Shown: positions 49,785 through 59,766, counted from the first letter of the stretch. The stretch: 64,000 nt of DNA from Acanthacorydalis orientalis (GCA_034766995.1 CM068325.1:8181116-8245115); one strand, 5' to 3'. Notes: generated by a model from the sequence alone, not told the origin. Made by a program: numbers and translations.

Positions 49785-50767
49785 CTATTGTATAGAATTA
49801 ACTTACATTTATCGAAATAACACGAAACATGTATACATTATCAGTAAATTTTGTGAAATTATCACTAAAATCGTGTTTTTTTCGCTTCAAATAGCGATAT
49901 TTTTCATATACACGTGATTTTCATCTACCAGACTAGAGATTTGCCGATAAATTTTGCTACTATTGTATAGAACTAACATACTTTTATCGAAATAACCCGA
50001 AACGTGTATACATTATCAGTAAATTTTGTGAAATTATCACTAAAATCTTGTTTTTTTCGCTTCAATTAGCGATATTTTTCATATAAACGTGATTTTCAAC
50101 TACCATACTCGAGATTTGCCGATAAATTTTCTACTATTGTATAGAACTAACTTACTTCTATCGAAATAACCCGAAACGTGTATACATTATCAGTAAATTT
50201 TGTGAAATTATCACTAAAATCGTGTTTTTTTCGCTTCAAATAGCGATATTTTTCATATACACGTGATTTTCAACTACCAGACTCGAGATTTGCCGATAAA
50301 TTTTGCTACCATTGTATAGAACTAACTTACTTTTATCGAAATAACACGAAACATGTATACATTATCGGTAAATTTAGTGAAATTATCACTAAAATAAAGT
50401 TTTTTTCGTTTCAAATAGCGATATTTTTCATATAAACGTGATTTTCAACTACCAGACTCGAGATTTGCCGATAAATTTTGCAACTATTATATAGAACTAA
50501 CAACTTACTTTTATCGAAATAACCCGAAACATGTATACATTATCGGTAAATTTTGTGAAATTATCACAATAATCGTGTTTTTTTTCGCTTCAAATAGCGA
50601 TATTTTTCATATAAACGTGATTTTCAACTACCAGACTCGAGATTTGTTGATAAATTTTGCTACTATTGTATAGAACTAACTTACTTTTATCGAAATAACC
50701 CGAAACCTGTATACATTATCGGTAAATTTTGTGAAATTATCACTGAAATCGCGTTTTTATCGCTTAA
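49785..50767. repeat. Diverged satellite monomers, right part of the array edge
   Basis: Five to six diverged monomers (gtgatttt at 49914, 50089, 50263, 50438 and 50617; spacing 174-179 bp) of the same type as 43421-44233. They include small indels such as taacaacttac near 50509. The satellite ends at the left terminus of the mariner element at 50770, and no satellite is seen to its right. Confidence 0.93.
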
Positions 50768-50769
50768 TA

Positions 50770-51692
50770 CGAGGTCAGACAAGTAATGCGACAAAATACA
50801 AAAATCGAGTATATTTAAAAATTAAGGTACATCGCTGCGATCCCCTTCAGAGTAGTCCCCTCCCGCATCTATACACTTATTCCAGCGAGTTTTCCAGTTT
50901 TCGTAACAATTCTGGAACACTTCTTGTGGGACCTCTCCGAGTACCCTCGTCACAGATTCTTGGATATCTTCAACGGAGTCAAAATGTCGACCTTTGACGA
51001 ATTTTTTCATATGTGGGAATAAGAAAAAGTCGCAGGGTGACATGTCCGGTGAATAGGGCGGTTGTGGTAACGTTGCGATGCCTTTAGACGCCAAAAACTG
51101 AGAGACACTGAACGCACTGTGACAGGGAGCATTGTCGTGATGCAGAACCCAAGTCTTCGCGATCTCTGGACGCACTCTGAGCACCCTTTTTCGTAATTTT
51201 TCGAGCACATTGCGGTAGAATACTTGATTTACGGTTTGTCCAGGTGGTACGAACTCTTTGTGAACCACCCCTTTGCTGTCGAAGAAGCAAATCAACATGG
51301 TTTTCACTTTGGACTTGCTCATTCTCGCCTTCTTCTCTCACGGCCTTTTTGAAATCGGCATGCCACCGAAGCACCTGACTACGACTCAGGGCATCACTAC
51401 CATACACTTTAAGCACTTTTTCATAAGTTTCTGTCGCGGTTTCGCCGAGTTTTGCACAAAATTTTATCGCGCACCGTTGCTCTAAATTTCTCTGTTCCAT
51501 TTTCGTGACATGCACTACTCGCGCGTTGTTACAAAACACTAAACAGCTGGCGAAGAAATGATCGTACGAGGGTGGTCAAGGTCTCAATCGAGAGAGTAGG
51601 GATCTGCTATTACGGTGGCGGAATTACAGGTTCGCAGTGTTACCACAGGCCGAGAAAAAAAATCGGTCGCATTACTTAATTGTTTGACCTCG
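50770..51692 (-). mobile_element. Mariner element 1, internally deleted
   Basis: Imperfect terminal inverted repeats: left cgaggtcagacaagtaatgc, right the complement of gcattacttaattgtttgac, the right copy having four extra bases. TA dinucleotides flank it (50768-50769 and 51693-51694). At 923 bp it is about 350 bp short of a complete mariner; the missing part is the middle of the transposase. Confidence 0.88.
50822..51539 (-). pseudogene. Mariner transposase, internally deleted
   Basis: Reading on the minus strand, the N-terminal half has a mariner helix-turn-helix (AIKFCAKLGETATETYEKVL, then VLRWHADFKKAVREEGE). The frame then jumps near 51322 straight to the catalytic C-terminal half, MSKSKVKTMLICFFDSKGVV, with VLHHDNAPCHSA and YSPDMSPCDFFLFP. 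The two catalytic Asp in these motifs are separated by 34 residues, the D34D signature of mariner. The region that should carry the first catalytic Asp is deleted and the two halves are in different frames, so the enzyme is dead. Confidence 0.88.
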
Positions 51693-51702
51693 TATATATC
51701 TA

Positions 51703-52977
51703 TTAGGAGGTTGCATTGAAATCGTCTGTTTTTTGTGTTATTTGAGCCTTTATTTCAATAATAAATTATGTGAGTACAATAATCAAAATATTCACCCTCG
51801 GAAGCTATGACCGTTTCCCACTTTTCTGGCAGGAGTTGAATTCCGCGACGAAAGGATTGTCTGTCTTTTGAGCCGATCCATTAGGCAATCCAATTTTCGA
51901 CTTCTCCGTAGTTATGAAAGTGTATTTCTTCCAAAGCGTGTTACATCGATCCGAACAGGTGGTAATCGCTTGCGGCCAGGTCCTGAGAATACGCTGGATG
52001 CTGGAGAACTTCCCATTCGAGCTCCATCAGTGTTTCTTCCAAGGCTTTAGCATCGTGGGGCCGAACGTTGTCATGGATAAAAATCACTTTTCGGCGATTC
52101 GAAGCAATTGACCGTCATTTTTGCATCAAATTATCATTCAAACGCTCCAATTGTTGTCGATAACGTTCAACGGTGAGTGTTCTCTTCGGTTTCAACAGAT
52201 CATAATACACGACAACCTCCATACGCCACCAAATAGAGAGCATAGCTTTGTGACCGTAGTTGTATCGCTTTCGTGTCGACGACGTTGTTTGGTCAGGATC
52301 AACCGATGATTTCTTGCGTTTAGAGTTGTCCAAATAAATCCATTTTTCATCGCCGGTCACGATATGTCACAAAAAACTCTTCTTTTTACGCCTCGAGACC
52401 GAAGAAATCGAGATGTTTAAACGATTAGCAATGGCATTTTCGGTCCATTGATGCGGCGGCCATCTCCCGTCTATCTGGATCTTTCCCACGGCTTGTAAAC
52501 GTCGTTAAATTGTTGATTTATCGACTTGTATCTGTCGAGCCGATTCTTTGAGTGTTTGAGCAGAGCATCGTTCCAATAGATCGTACGGTTGTTCCTCTTC
52601 GAACTATTTCGACTATCCTGTCCGCTGTTTGTCGTGAACGTCACAATCGCCACTTTTGGATCGTAGAAGCCAATCTCTACATACTGCTTTCGATGGAGCA
52701 GATTCACCATAAGTTTTCGTAAGCAATCGATGAGACTCAGCTGCACTTTTTTCAAATTAAAGTAGTGTAGAAGTACACATTGTAAAAACAACTTATCGCG
52801 TTCCATTTTAATTCGGATATAGAAAAGAGCTTGTGTAAATAAAGTATGGCGTCTAATGGCTGAATTTTAGTGGGAAATATTCACACTTAAAAATGATATA
52901 AGAGACAATTGTCATTACCCACAGCATACGCACCTAGAGCCATCTACAAGCTAACAGCGGCTTTCAATGCAACCTCC

Positions 52978-52981
<4 letters not shown>
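51703..52981 (-). mobile_element. Mariner element 2, decayed
   Basis: Terminal inverted repeats share the perfect 17-mer aggaggttgcattgaaa (51705-51721) and its complement (52963-52979), followed by looser similarity for about 10 bp. The ~1.28-kb length is that of a complete mariner. It begins about 10 bp from the right end of mariner element 1; the right flank is a (TA)n run. The exact TA target site is unclear. Confidence 0.85.
51780..52806 (-). pseudogene. Mariner transposase (D34D), full length but mutated
   Basis: On the minus strand, an N-terminal helix-turn-helix remnant (LLHRKQYVEIGFYDPK region) is followed by the clear core TGDEKWIYLDNSKRKKSSVD (first catalytic Asp) and YRQQLERLNDNLMQK. 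Beyond that comes IFIHDNVRPHDAK and, 34 residues later, the Asp of YSQDLAASDYHLF. The C-terminus matches the usual mariner end (GIQLLPEKWETVIASEGEYF). Stops and frameshifts interrupt it, so it is a pseudogene. It is not close in sequence to mariner 1. Confidence 0.85.

Positions 52982-52982
<1 letters not shown>

Positions 52983-53016
<34 letters not shown>
52983..53016. repeat. (TA)n microsatellite
   Basis: A TA dinucleotide run of about 34 bp abutting the right end of mariner element 2; it may have served as a TA-rich target. Confidence 0.95.
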
Positions 53017-53022
<6 letters not shown>

Positions 53023-54040
53023 CTCGGTAATAATAACCGTTGATGTGGATCCTTTTCTAACAAAAAACTTCATCGCTGCCAATTTTATTCAATCTAAAAT
53101 ATAAATTGTGATAGCTTTATTTAAACCGTTGTTTACAACAAACTGTTTAACGAATCGACTTGATATTTCACATATAATCATAACAGATGTGTGGGAAAGA
53201 ACGTAGCCATGAGTTTATAAATTACACCGACGTCTCTAGTCCAGATCACAATGTTTTTAAATTATCCTCGTAGTAACGTCGTGCGCCGATTCGCCGCACA
53301 AATAAATCGCTTCTACTGTCCAGCTCTCGTTTCTTCTGTGGGCTCGTTGCGAATGCGTCACAGAATTACACGCCAACAGATGCTTTCTATCTTTGTTTAT
53401 CGTTATTCTACCTCTGTGAATACACACTTCTTCGACGACAGCATTCGATGTGGAGCGACGCATTTCACGAAACTGAACTGGAGCTCCAGTCGGTTAGCGA
53501 TAATGCAGGTCGTTTCCAAGAGAGAATGCATGGAATTACTATTACACAATAACATAATTCCTCGGAAATATATATTCCAGTGACTGTCTGTTCTTTTGCT
53601 TATTCAGTTGTAAATTTCCCATCTAAATAATTTCATCTTCCTGTGCGAATACGGCTCGGGAGTCACTATGTTCTCATACAATGTAGATGTCATCCATTCT
53701 CATTTGACGACGATGCTCGCTTTACATCTCGTTCAAAAGTTGAATTCGCAATACATAGTGTGATCGTCGTGTATCAATTATAAAGGCTCTGCATGAATGT
53801 ATTTAAAAAAAGGGTAAAAATTAAAAAAGTATGATATTTTGATTTAGTATTTTAGATCAGTATTGAATTTAACTAAAATACTGAATAAAAAATAAAATGA
53901 TTTCTTTAATACTTTCATACGAAAACCGTATTTGAAATTTCCTCAACGTCTCTAGTTACCTCTTAAGTGGTGATTTTACAATTTCTTTTCGAATATACCT
54001 TTTATGCTTTTACAATCTTTGTAGACGTAAATCTTCTCCT
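53017..54040. other. Non-satellite AT-rich DNA without a supported gene
   Basis: A 110-codon plus-strand frame at 53251-53583 has no recognisable domain, repeats or splice context and is not called. No tRNA, repeat or terminal inverted repeat was seen. Confidence 0.6.
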
Positions 54041-54690
54041 TTAAATTGCTCCGTCGAAACTATTCCCAGGTCGTTAAATATAACGTCGTTACATCGGCCT
54101 GTTTAAAAAGTATCCGATTTAGAGAACGTTGTCTTCGATGGTCCATTGTGACTTTTTCTGTACGAAAAATTGATTTGTCTCTTGAAACCCAACCTCTTCT
54201 AGTTGTACCTTCTGAGCGTTATCGGCCATCGTCAAAGAAAGATGGTTCAAACTGTTCTTTACAATGTTATTGTACACCGAACAAGTAACTATTTTACGTC
54301 CAAAGTCGACTTATGGTCTTGATATCGAACACTAATGTCACAGAGGCGCGTATTTGGTTTGTTGATGAATCCATGTCGCTCATCCACAAATTTCTCGAAA
54401 CAGAATCGTCACTTTCAACCACGTTCAATTAATGTTCTGCTTTAATTGAAGCGCACTCGCGATGCTCATTAGGCATTGTTTCTTACACCAGTTGAATCTT
54501 ATATGGACACAACTTCAAAATACTTTGTGGTGAACTCCGTGTTGTTCCGGCGTGAGTTGAACCGCTGCGAGCGAATCTTCAACCACACTTTTGACTGCAC
54601 TGTTAATGTTTTCAGATGACCTTGTATTCCGTATTCAAATCTCGCAACCGACCCGTGAATTTTCAGTCCAGAGGTATATTTCATAGACAA
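54040..54690 (-). pseudogene. Decayed Tc1/mariner-superfamily transposase remnant
   Basis: Pieces on the minus strand, in different frames, resemble a transposase group common in insects: RNTRSSENINSAVKSVVEDS (the region after the DNA-binding domain), then KFVDERHGFINKPNTRLCD (compare the family's DE-H...GYVNKQNCR motif), then VQLEEVGFQETN (compare DLEDMWFQQDGA). Order and spacing fit one degraded gene. Many stops and frameshifts occur. The identification rests on short motifs recognised by eye. Confidence 0.4.
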
Positions 54691-55152
54691 GAGATTCCAT
54701 AAAATCCGATTCTATTAACAAATATTAAAATACCTTGGATCTGATTACAGTGACAGCGATGGACATTCTGTTTATAATTTTCATGCAACAAAATGCAATG
54801 AATTAAAATGAATCATGTTTGTCGGCGTTCGAAATTCAATAAATATAATGCGCAATACTATTAAAGTTAGCCGTTCGATGGTTTGAGCGAGACGTGATGA
54901 GTTTTATTTTCGATTCATGTTAAACGAGTTGTCGAGGAGTCAAGGCGTGTATTAACATCACACGGCTTGCGAAAAATGTATTTTTGAAAATGTCGGGTTT
55001 CGGACGGTTCGCAAAGTGTTATGTAATGATTATCACCTCGCAGCACATGCGTTCCATTCTAAATTTGCTTTTAATATAAATACAAAATATGCCCACGCAC
55101 GTTCCCGACACCAGACTACACTCAAATAGTAAACGTTTTCCACCTGAATGAT

Positions 55153-55169
55153 TGCTGTTTTTTTTGCAG
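55153..55169 (+). promoter_or_regulatory. Splice-acceptor-like site just before the NACHT-ankyrin ATG
   Basis: The sequence tgctgttttttttgcag is a pyrimidine tract ending in CAG, 10 bases before the ATG. This is the shape of a 3' splice site and suggests an intron in the 5' UTR, with the first exon somewhere upstream (not located). No TATA box or donor was assigned in 54700-55150. Confidence 0.5.
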
Positions 55170-55179
55170 ACACGCGACG

Positions 55180-58100
55180 ATGACGTCTTCAACGAACAAT
55201 CATGATTCAATTGTTCCAGCCAACGGACACAGTGTTGAGAGTTTCGAAAGAAATTATACACCCGCAGGGGACAAGATATGCTACCACGGCCGTGATTACC
55301 AATATAAAGTCATTATGTACCTACTGTGTAAGCAGCTAAATGCGAATTCCGAAGAATTTCGTCTGGCATGCGAAATGGAAGACGCTGGAAAATTCGACGA
55401 CATTGTCTTGCATTACGAAGAAAACAACGAGTGGAAATACAAATTATTTCAACTTAAACACAAATCCAATAACGAGAAAAATACAACATCTCAGAAGATG
55501 TTCTTTTCGGAAAAGTCGAGTCTTCGTCTAAACATGTACTTTGATTCGTTTAAAGAAGAAATCGAAGACAAAAATTTCGAAACAAAGCATAAGGGTAAAA
55601 TAACCGAACTCGCGTTAATGACAAATGCCGGATTAGAGTTCAGTGATCAACGCCACGAAAATATATTCGAGGAGTGTGATGAAGAAATGAAGAGAGTTTA
55701 CAAGTTCAAGAAAGACCACATAGAACTGGTAAACTTTTTAAAAGATGAGGAATCTCTTCGCGAAAAAGTTTTTGACAAAAATGGCAAAAATTTACCGTTT
55801 GTTGCTGAAGATTTTTTTAATAAATTAACGATTTATGTTAACTTTCGCGACGAAAAGATTGAACAAGAAACCAAACATGAAATAAAAAAGTTTCTTCATG
55901 TCGATGACGAAGCGAAATTTAATAATATTTACAAGGATCTTTACAATACCATAGCAAGATGGGTGTGCGCTCCACAACGATATTTCGTCGGTAGACAAGA
56001 ATGCATGGAATGGTTTGATGCGGCTAAAGAAAAAATACAGAACCCGTCGAATGTGTTCAGCGAATTCCATTTGAATCGGATTGAAACACACGGCATCCGA
56101 TTCACTGAAGACAGTTTACGGGAATTCGGAAAAAAAATCGAACAAAATGCATACATTTGTCATGTGAAGACGCGTTGCAGCGTGGACTTTTCACTCGTGA
56201 AAGTGGTGCAGTGCTTGAAAAAAGGAACATTCCGCGTGATTAGTGACGACGAGTTCAAAACTTATGATCAAAACAGACTTATAAGTGATCTGCGATTAAA
56301 CGAAGTGAGTGTGTTGGTGATTGCTTGTTCCTCGTGCGAAACAACACTCGATATTCCATCTTCGGATCGTGTAAAGTTTATAATCGTCTCAAAATCTACA
56401 TCTTTGAGTGCGAACAATGTGCAGTGTATTGACGATGACATTCAATTTAATGAACTCGTGCCGTCGATGCAACAAGAACTCTTAGAGAAAGAAGTTCTGT
56501 TTCAGACACGTCGTACGAAAGTGGAACAGGTCTTTCGCCCGGACATCCGCCACATCATCAGTAACGAATTTCTGTTTAAGCTCATTACATCAGCCGACCC
56601 GATCGAGATCGTTCCCTCCGCGGACATGCTTAGATCGACGGACGCTTCTTATATCGGCAGACGCGTGACGTATAGTAATGAAATCGACATAAATCGATTC
56701 GATTTCAACGACAAAGACGACGTCTACGCCTTTAGCGGCATGACAGAGACAGATTTTCAAAATCTTCGTGTGAAAAAGTCTTTAAAAAATCAATACGATT
56801 TATCGAGCAAGGACATGCAGCCCACTGATTCAAAAGAGAAACATGAGACCGACAACCTCTTGTTATTACCAGAACAGAATCCAGATCAAGAATTTAAACT
56901 GCTTTGCGAATTAAACGACAAAAAAAATATACTGTGGATCGAGCACTCTGAGACGAAATTCTATTTGCATAAATCTCACGGATCGATGAAACATGTAAGG
57001 AATTTTATACGTGAACGAGTTACAAAGCAGTTTGATGATCATCAGTTGACGGATCGAAGCGGAGATCTAACTATCATATGTGCTTCCCCGGGAATGGGGA
57101 AGACCGCGTTATTATCGAGACTCGCGTCGAAGTTCATCGAACAGCACCGAAATACTTGGGTTATTTATGTGAATTTGATGGATTATGTGAGAGAATTCAA
57201 AGCGAGAAAGACATTCGACGACAAATCTTCAACAGAATTCATCGTCAATTCTCAACACTTCGACAAATTCGAAGAAAATCTCTTCGCGGTGTGGCCGAAC
57301 ATTACAGTTCTGTTCGATGCATTCGACGAAATCGCCCCGGATCACAGGCAGCCCGTTGTCGATCTCGTTACAAGTCTAAACAAAACCGGCAGATTCAAAA
57401 TATTCATTACATCGCGACCGAACGAACAAGAATATCTGGAAGACGAATTCAATCGTCTTTGCCATCAGTTGGCTCCGTTTAATAAAGAAGACGCGGTGTC
57501 GTTTCTCAAGAAACGATGGAATACAAGCGGAAACGGCGACGAGGCACGTTCAAAGCGGTTCATTGAAGCGCTAACACATTCGGTGGAATCGTCGACCGCT
57601 AACGAATCCGGCCGATTAATGAACACTCCGCTCGAATGTAGACTAATCGGCGATGTGTACGAGAAGGAATATAAAGATTACGTCGATCCTCGCAACGATT
57701 TACAATTACCGAAACGTGTTGACTTATTGGAACTCTTCGAAGAATTCGTGCGACTGAAATGGAAAATATACGTCGAAGAGAAAACACAACGAGATATTGA
57801 TTCCGCATTACCTGCAGAAGAATCAATTCTCGATAATAGTTTTATTGCATTTAAAGAAAATCACCAATTAGCAAGTATATATTTGCTTTTTGGAGATAAA
57901 ATCGAGTTAGAAAATTTGAAACAAAAATACTCTGATTGCATTTTAGTGAATAGCAAAAAGAAACAGCTAAAACATTTCTTAGATGAAATCAAAATGGGCA
58001 AAGAGAAGACGGGCATAATTGAATCCGTACGTGACGGTACTCCCAAATATACGCATAGAATGTTCGCAGAGTATTTTGCAGCGGAGTTTTTTCACGAATT

Positions 58101-59766
58101 CATCGACGACGATCGAGAAAAATCGAGAGAGTTCCTCACCAAAACCATCTTTCGTTCGGAAAGAAAAACACTTAAGCATTTTTTCGACCTCCTTTTCATT
58201 AAAGGTCAAAAATCATCAGAAACATTAAAAACCTTACTGAGCGGTGATGAAGATCGGTTCAATGCTTTCATCGGTCAGGAAGAAAGCAGTACGTTTGTCA
58301 ACTCGACAGACAAATTCGGCCGAAATGCACTTCACTTATGTGCCACGTATGAGTTCGACAACATCTTCAAACAGTTGCTCCGATACGAGTTCGACATGAA
58401 TGCAAGAGACGACTTCTTCGGATACACGCCAGTGCAGTACGCATGCGTCGCACAGATGTGGAAGAATGTCGAATTGCTGTTGCCGAAAAGCGACGAAAAC
58501 ATAACGAATTTCATTTCTGACAAAGAGCAGTGCTTAATTCACGCATCGAAGAACGGATATAAGGAAATAGTCAGAAACCTAATGGAACACACGGAAGAAA
58601 CTCACAGAGGCGAACTGATCAACACGGTAGACGAAGACGAAAAGACGCCGTTGTATTACGCAGCAATGTCGGGGCACGCGTCTCTGTCAAAGTACATTCT
58701 GGAGAAAAGTGATGTGAATCTAAATTATAAATACGGCAGCGATGGGAACACCATTCTGCATTTACTAGCACAGATATCCGAGGAACGAGACGGATCGGTG
58801 GAGATAGTGCGACTTTTAGCAAACACCGATTTGGTCAAAACTAAAAATACTGAAGGTCTAACTCCACTTCATTATGCAGCCCGTTTTGCATCAAAATCTG
58901 TCTGTGAGTGCCTGTTAAATGCCAAACAAGCAGATGTTTTCGTTACCGACAAATACGAGGCAACACTTTTACACATGCTGGCAGCAACACACGATCAAGA
59001 AAAAATCGGACTTGTAAGCGAACTTGTTCTAAGAGGCATTTCGATCGAAGCTAGTGACGTCTTCGGAAGAACGCCTCTTCATGTCGCTTGCGAATTCAGT
59101 TCTCGCGCAATCTGCGAGTACTTGATCAAAGAAATGAAAGCGAACGTTAAGGCGGTCAGTAACAATAAATCGACCACCTTACATTGTCTGACTGCGAATA
59201 CGAAAGAAAATATGGGCGAAGTTGCACGTTTGCTGGTTTCTGAAGGCATATCGATTGATGCTCGTGATGACGACGGAAGAACGCCTCTTCATGTCGCTTG
59301 CAGATTAGGTTCTCGCGCAATCTGCGAGTATTTGATCAAAGAAATGAAAGCGAACGTTAAGGCGGTCAGTAACAATAAATCGACCGCCTTACATCATCTG
59401 GCTGCGAGTACGAAAGAAAACATGGCCGAAGTTGCACGTTTGCTGGTTTCTGAAGGCATATCGATTGATGCTCGTGATGACGGCGGAAGAACGCCTCTTC
59501 ATGTCGCTTGCGAATTCGGTTCTCGCGCACACTGCGAATACTTGATCAAAGAAATGAAAGCGGACGTTAAGGCGATCAGTAACAATAAATCGACTACCTT
59601 ACATCTTCTGGCTGCGAATACGAAAGAAAACATGGCCGAAGTTGCATGTTTGCTGGTTTCTGAAGGCATATCGATCGATGCTCGTAATGTCTCCGGAAAG
59701 ACTCCTCTTTCAATTGCACTTGAATGCGGTTCTAGTGCATTCTCTGATTTTATAGCGCATAAATGA
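55180..59766 (+). CDS. Cap4-like nuclease / NACHT ATPase / ankyrin-repeat protein (1528 aa)
   Basis: A single open frame; the first ATG lies 10 bases after an acceptor-like site. Residues ~35-230 resemble the Cap4/DUF4297 branch of PD-(D/E)XK nucleases: HGRDYQYKVIMYLL, then E65/E67, FDDIVL (D73-D74) and FQLKHK (Q91, K93), the E...D...QxK pattern. Residues ~270-600 are unassigned. A NACHT STAND ATPase follows: P-loop ASPGMGKTALL (K641, T642), Walker B VLFDAFDE (D713, D716, E717), sensor-like FITSRP (744-747), NTPLECRL (815-822) and HRMFAEYFAA (959-968), typical of the winged-helix region. From ~1044 to the end are about 14 ankyrin repeats, the last ones in near-identical 70-residue units. Known families with this layout sense a ligand with the repeats, oligomerise through NACHT and activate the effector, here perhaps DNA cleavage. 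No signal peptide or membrane segment is seen, so a cytosolic or nuclear immune-type receptor is inferred. Nuclease assignment is by motif only. Confidence 0.85.
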   Translation: MTSSTNNHDSIVPANGHSVESFERNYTPAGDKICYHGRDYQYKVIMYLLCKQLNANSEEFRLACEMEDAGKFDDIVLHYEENNEWKYKLFQLKHKSNNEKNTTSQKMFFSEKSSLRLNMYFDSFKEEIEDKNFETKHKGKITELALMTNAGLEFSDQRHENIFEECDEEMKRVYKFKKDHIELVNFLKDEESLREKVFDKNGKNLPFVAEDFFNKLTIYVNFRDEKIEQETKHEIKKFLHVDDEAKFNNIYKDLYNTIARWVCAPQRYFVGRQECMEWFDAAKEKIQNPSNVFSEFHLNRIETHGIRFTEDSLREFGKKIEQNAYICHVKTRCSVDFSLVKVVQCLKKGTFRVISDDEFKTYDQNRLISDLRLNEVSVLVIACSSCETTLDIPSSDRVKFIIVSKSTSLSANNVQCIDDDIQFNELVPSMQQELLEKEVLFQTRRTKVEQVFRPDIRHIISNEFLFKLITSADPIEIVPSADMLRSTDASYIGRRVTYSNEIDINRFDFNDKDDVYAFSGMTETDFQNLRVKKSLKNQYDLSSKDMQPTDSKEKHETDNLLLLPEQNPDQEFKLLCELNDKKNILWIEHSETKFYLHKSHGSMKHVRNFIRERVTKQFDDHQLTDRSGDLTIICASPGMGKTALLSRLASKFIEQHRNTWVIYVNLMDYVREFKARKTFDDKSSTEFIVNSQHFDKFEENLFAVWPNITVLFDAFDEIAPDHRQPVVDLVTSLNKTGRFKIFITSRPNEQEYLEDEFNRLCHQLAPFNKEDAVSFLKKRWNTSGNGDEARSKRFIEALTHSVESSTANESGRLMNTPLECRLIGDVYEKEYKDYVDPRNDLQLPKRVDLLELFEEFVRLKWKIYVEEKTQRDIDSALPAEESILDNSFIAFKENHQLASIYLLFGDKIELENLKQKYSDCILVNSKKKQLKHFLDEIKMGKEKTGIIESVRDGTPKYTHRMFAEYFAAEFFHEFIDDDREKSREFLTKTIFRSERKTLKHFFDLLFIKGQKSSETLKTLLSGDEDRFNAFIGQEESSTFVNSTDKFGRNALHLCATYEFDNIFKQLLRYEFDMNARDDFFGYTPVQYACVAQMWKNVELLLPKSDENITNFISDKEQCLIHASKNGYKEIVRNLMEHTEETHRGELINTVDEDEKTPLYYAAMSGHASLSKYILEKSDVNLNYKYGSDGNTILHLLAQISEERDGSVEIVRLLANTDLVKTKNTEGLTPLHYAARFASKSVCECLLNAKQADVFVTDKYEATLLHMLAATHDQEKIGLVSELVLRGISIEASDVFGRTPLHVACEFSSRAICEYLIKEMKANVKAVSNNKSTTLHCLTANTKENMGEVARLLVSEGISIDARDDDGRTPLHVACRLGSRAICEYLIKEMKANVKAVSNNKSTALHHLAASTKENMAEVARLLVSEGISIDARDDGGRTPLHVACEFGSRAHCEYLIKEMKADVKAISNNKSTTLHLLAANTKENMAEVACLLVSEGISIDARNVSGKTPLSIALECGSSAFSDFIAHK
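59041..59766 (+). repeat. 210-bp tandem units encoding paired ankyrin repeats
   Basis: Units start at 59041, 59251, 59461 and 59671 (tcgat[t/c]ga[t/a]g), exactly 210 bp apart; the last is truncated. Each encodes 70 residues, two ankyrin repeats (GRTPLHVAC... and STTLHCLTAN...-like). The second and third units are nearly identical in DNA, so expansion or gene conversion is recent compared with the older, diverged repeats at 58300-59040. Confidence 0.93.

Noticed and set aside
53251..53583. 110-codon plus-strand frame as a possible small gene
   Set aside because: No recognised motif, no splice or promoter context, and chance frames of this length are plausible.
55180..59766. NACHT-ankyrin gene as bacterial (for example endosymbiont) contamination
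   Set aside because: It sits on the same contig as insect satellite and eukaryotic transposons, has an acceptor-like site before the ATG and AT-rich non-coding flanks with microsatellites.
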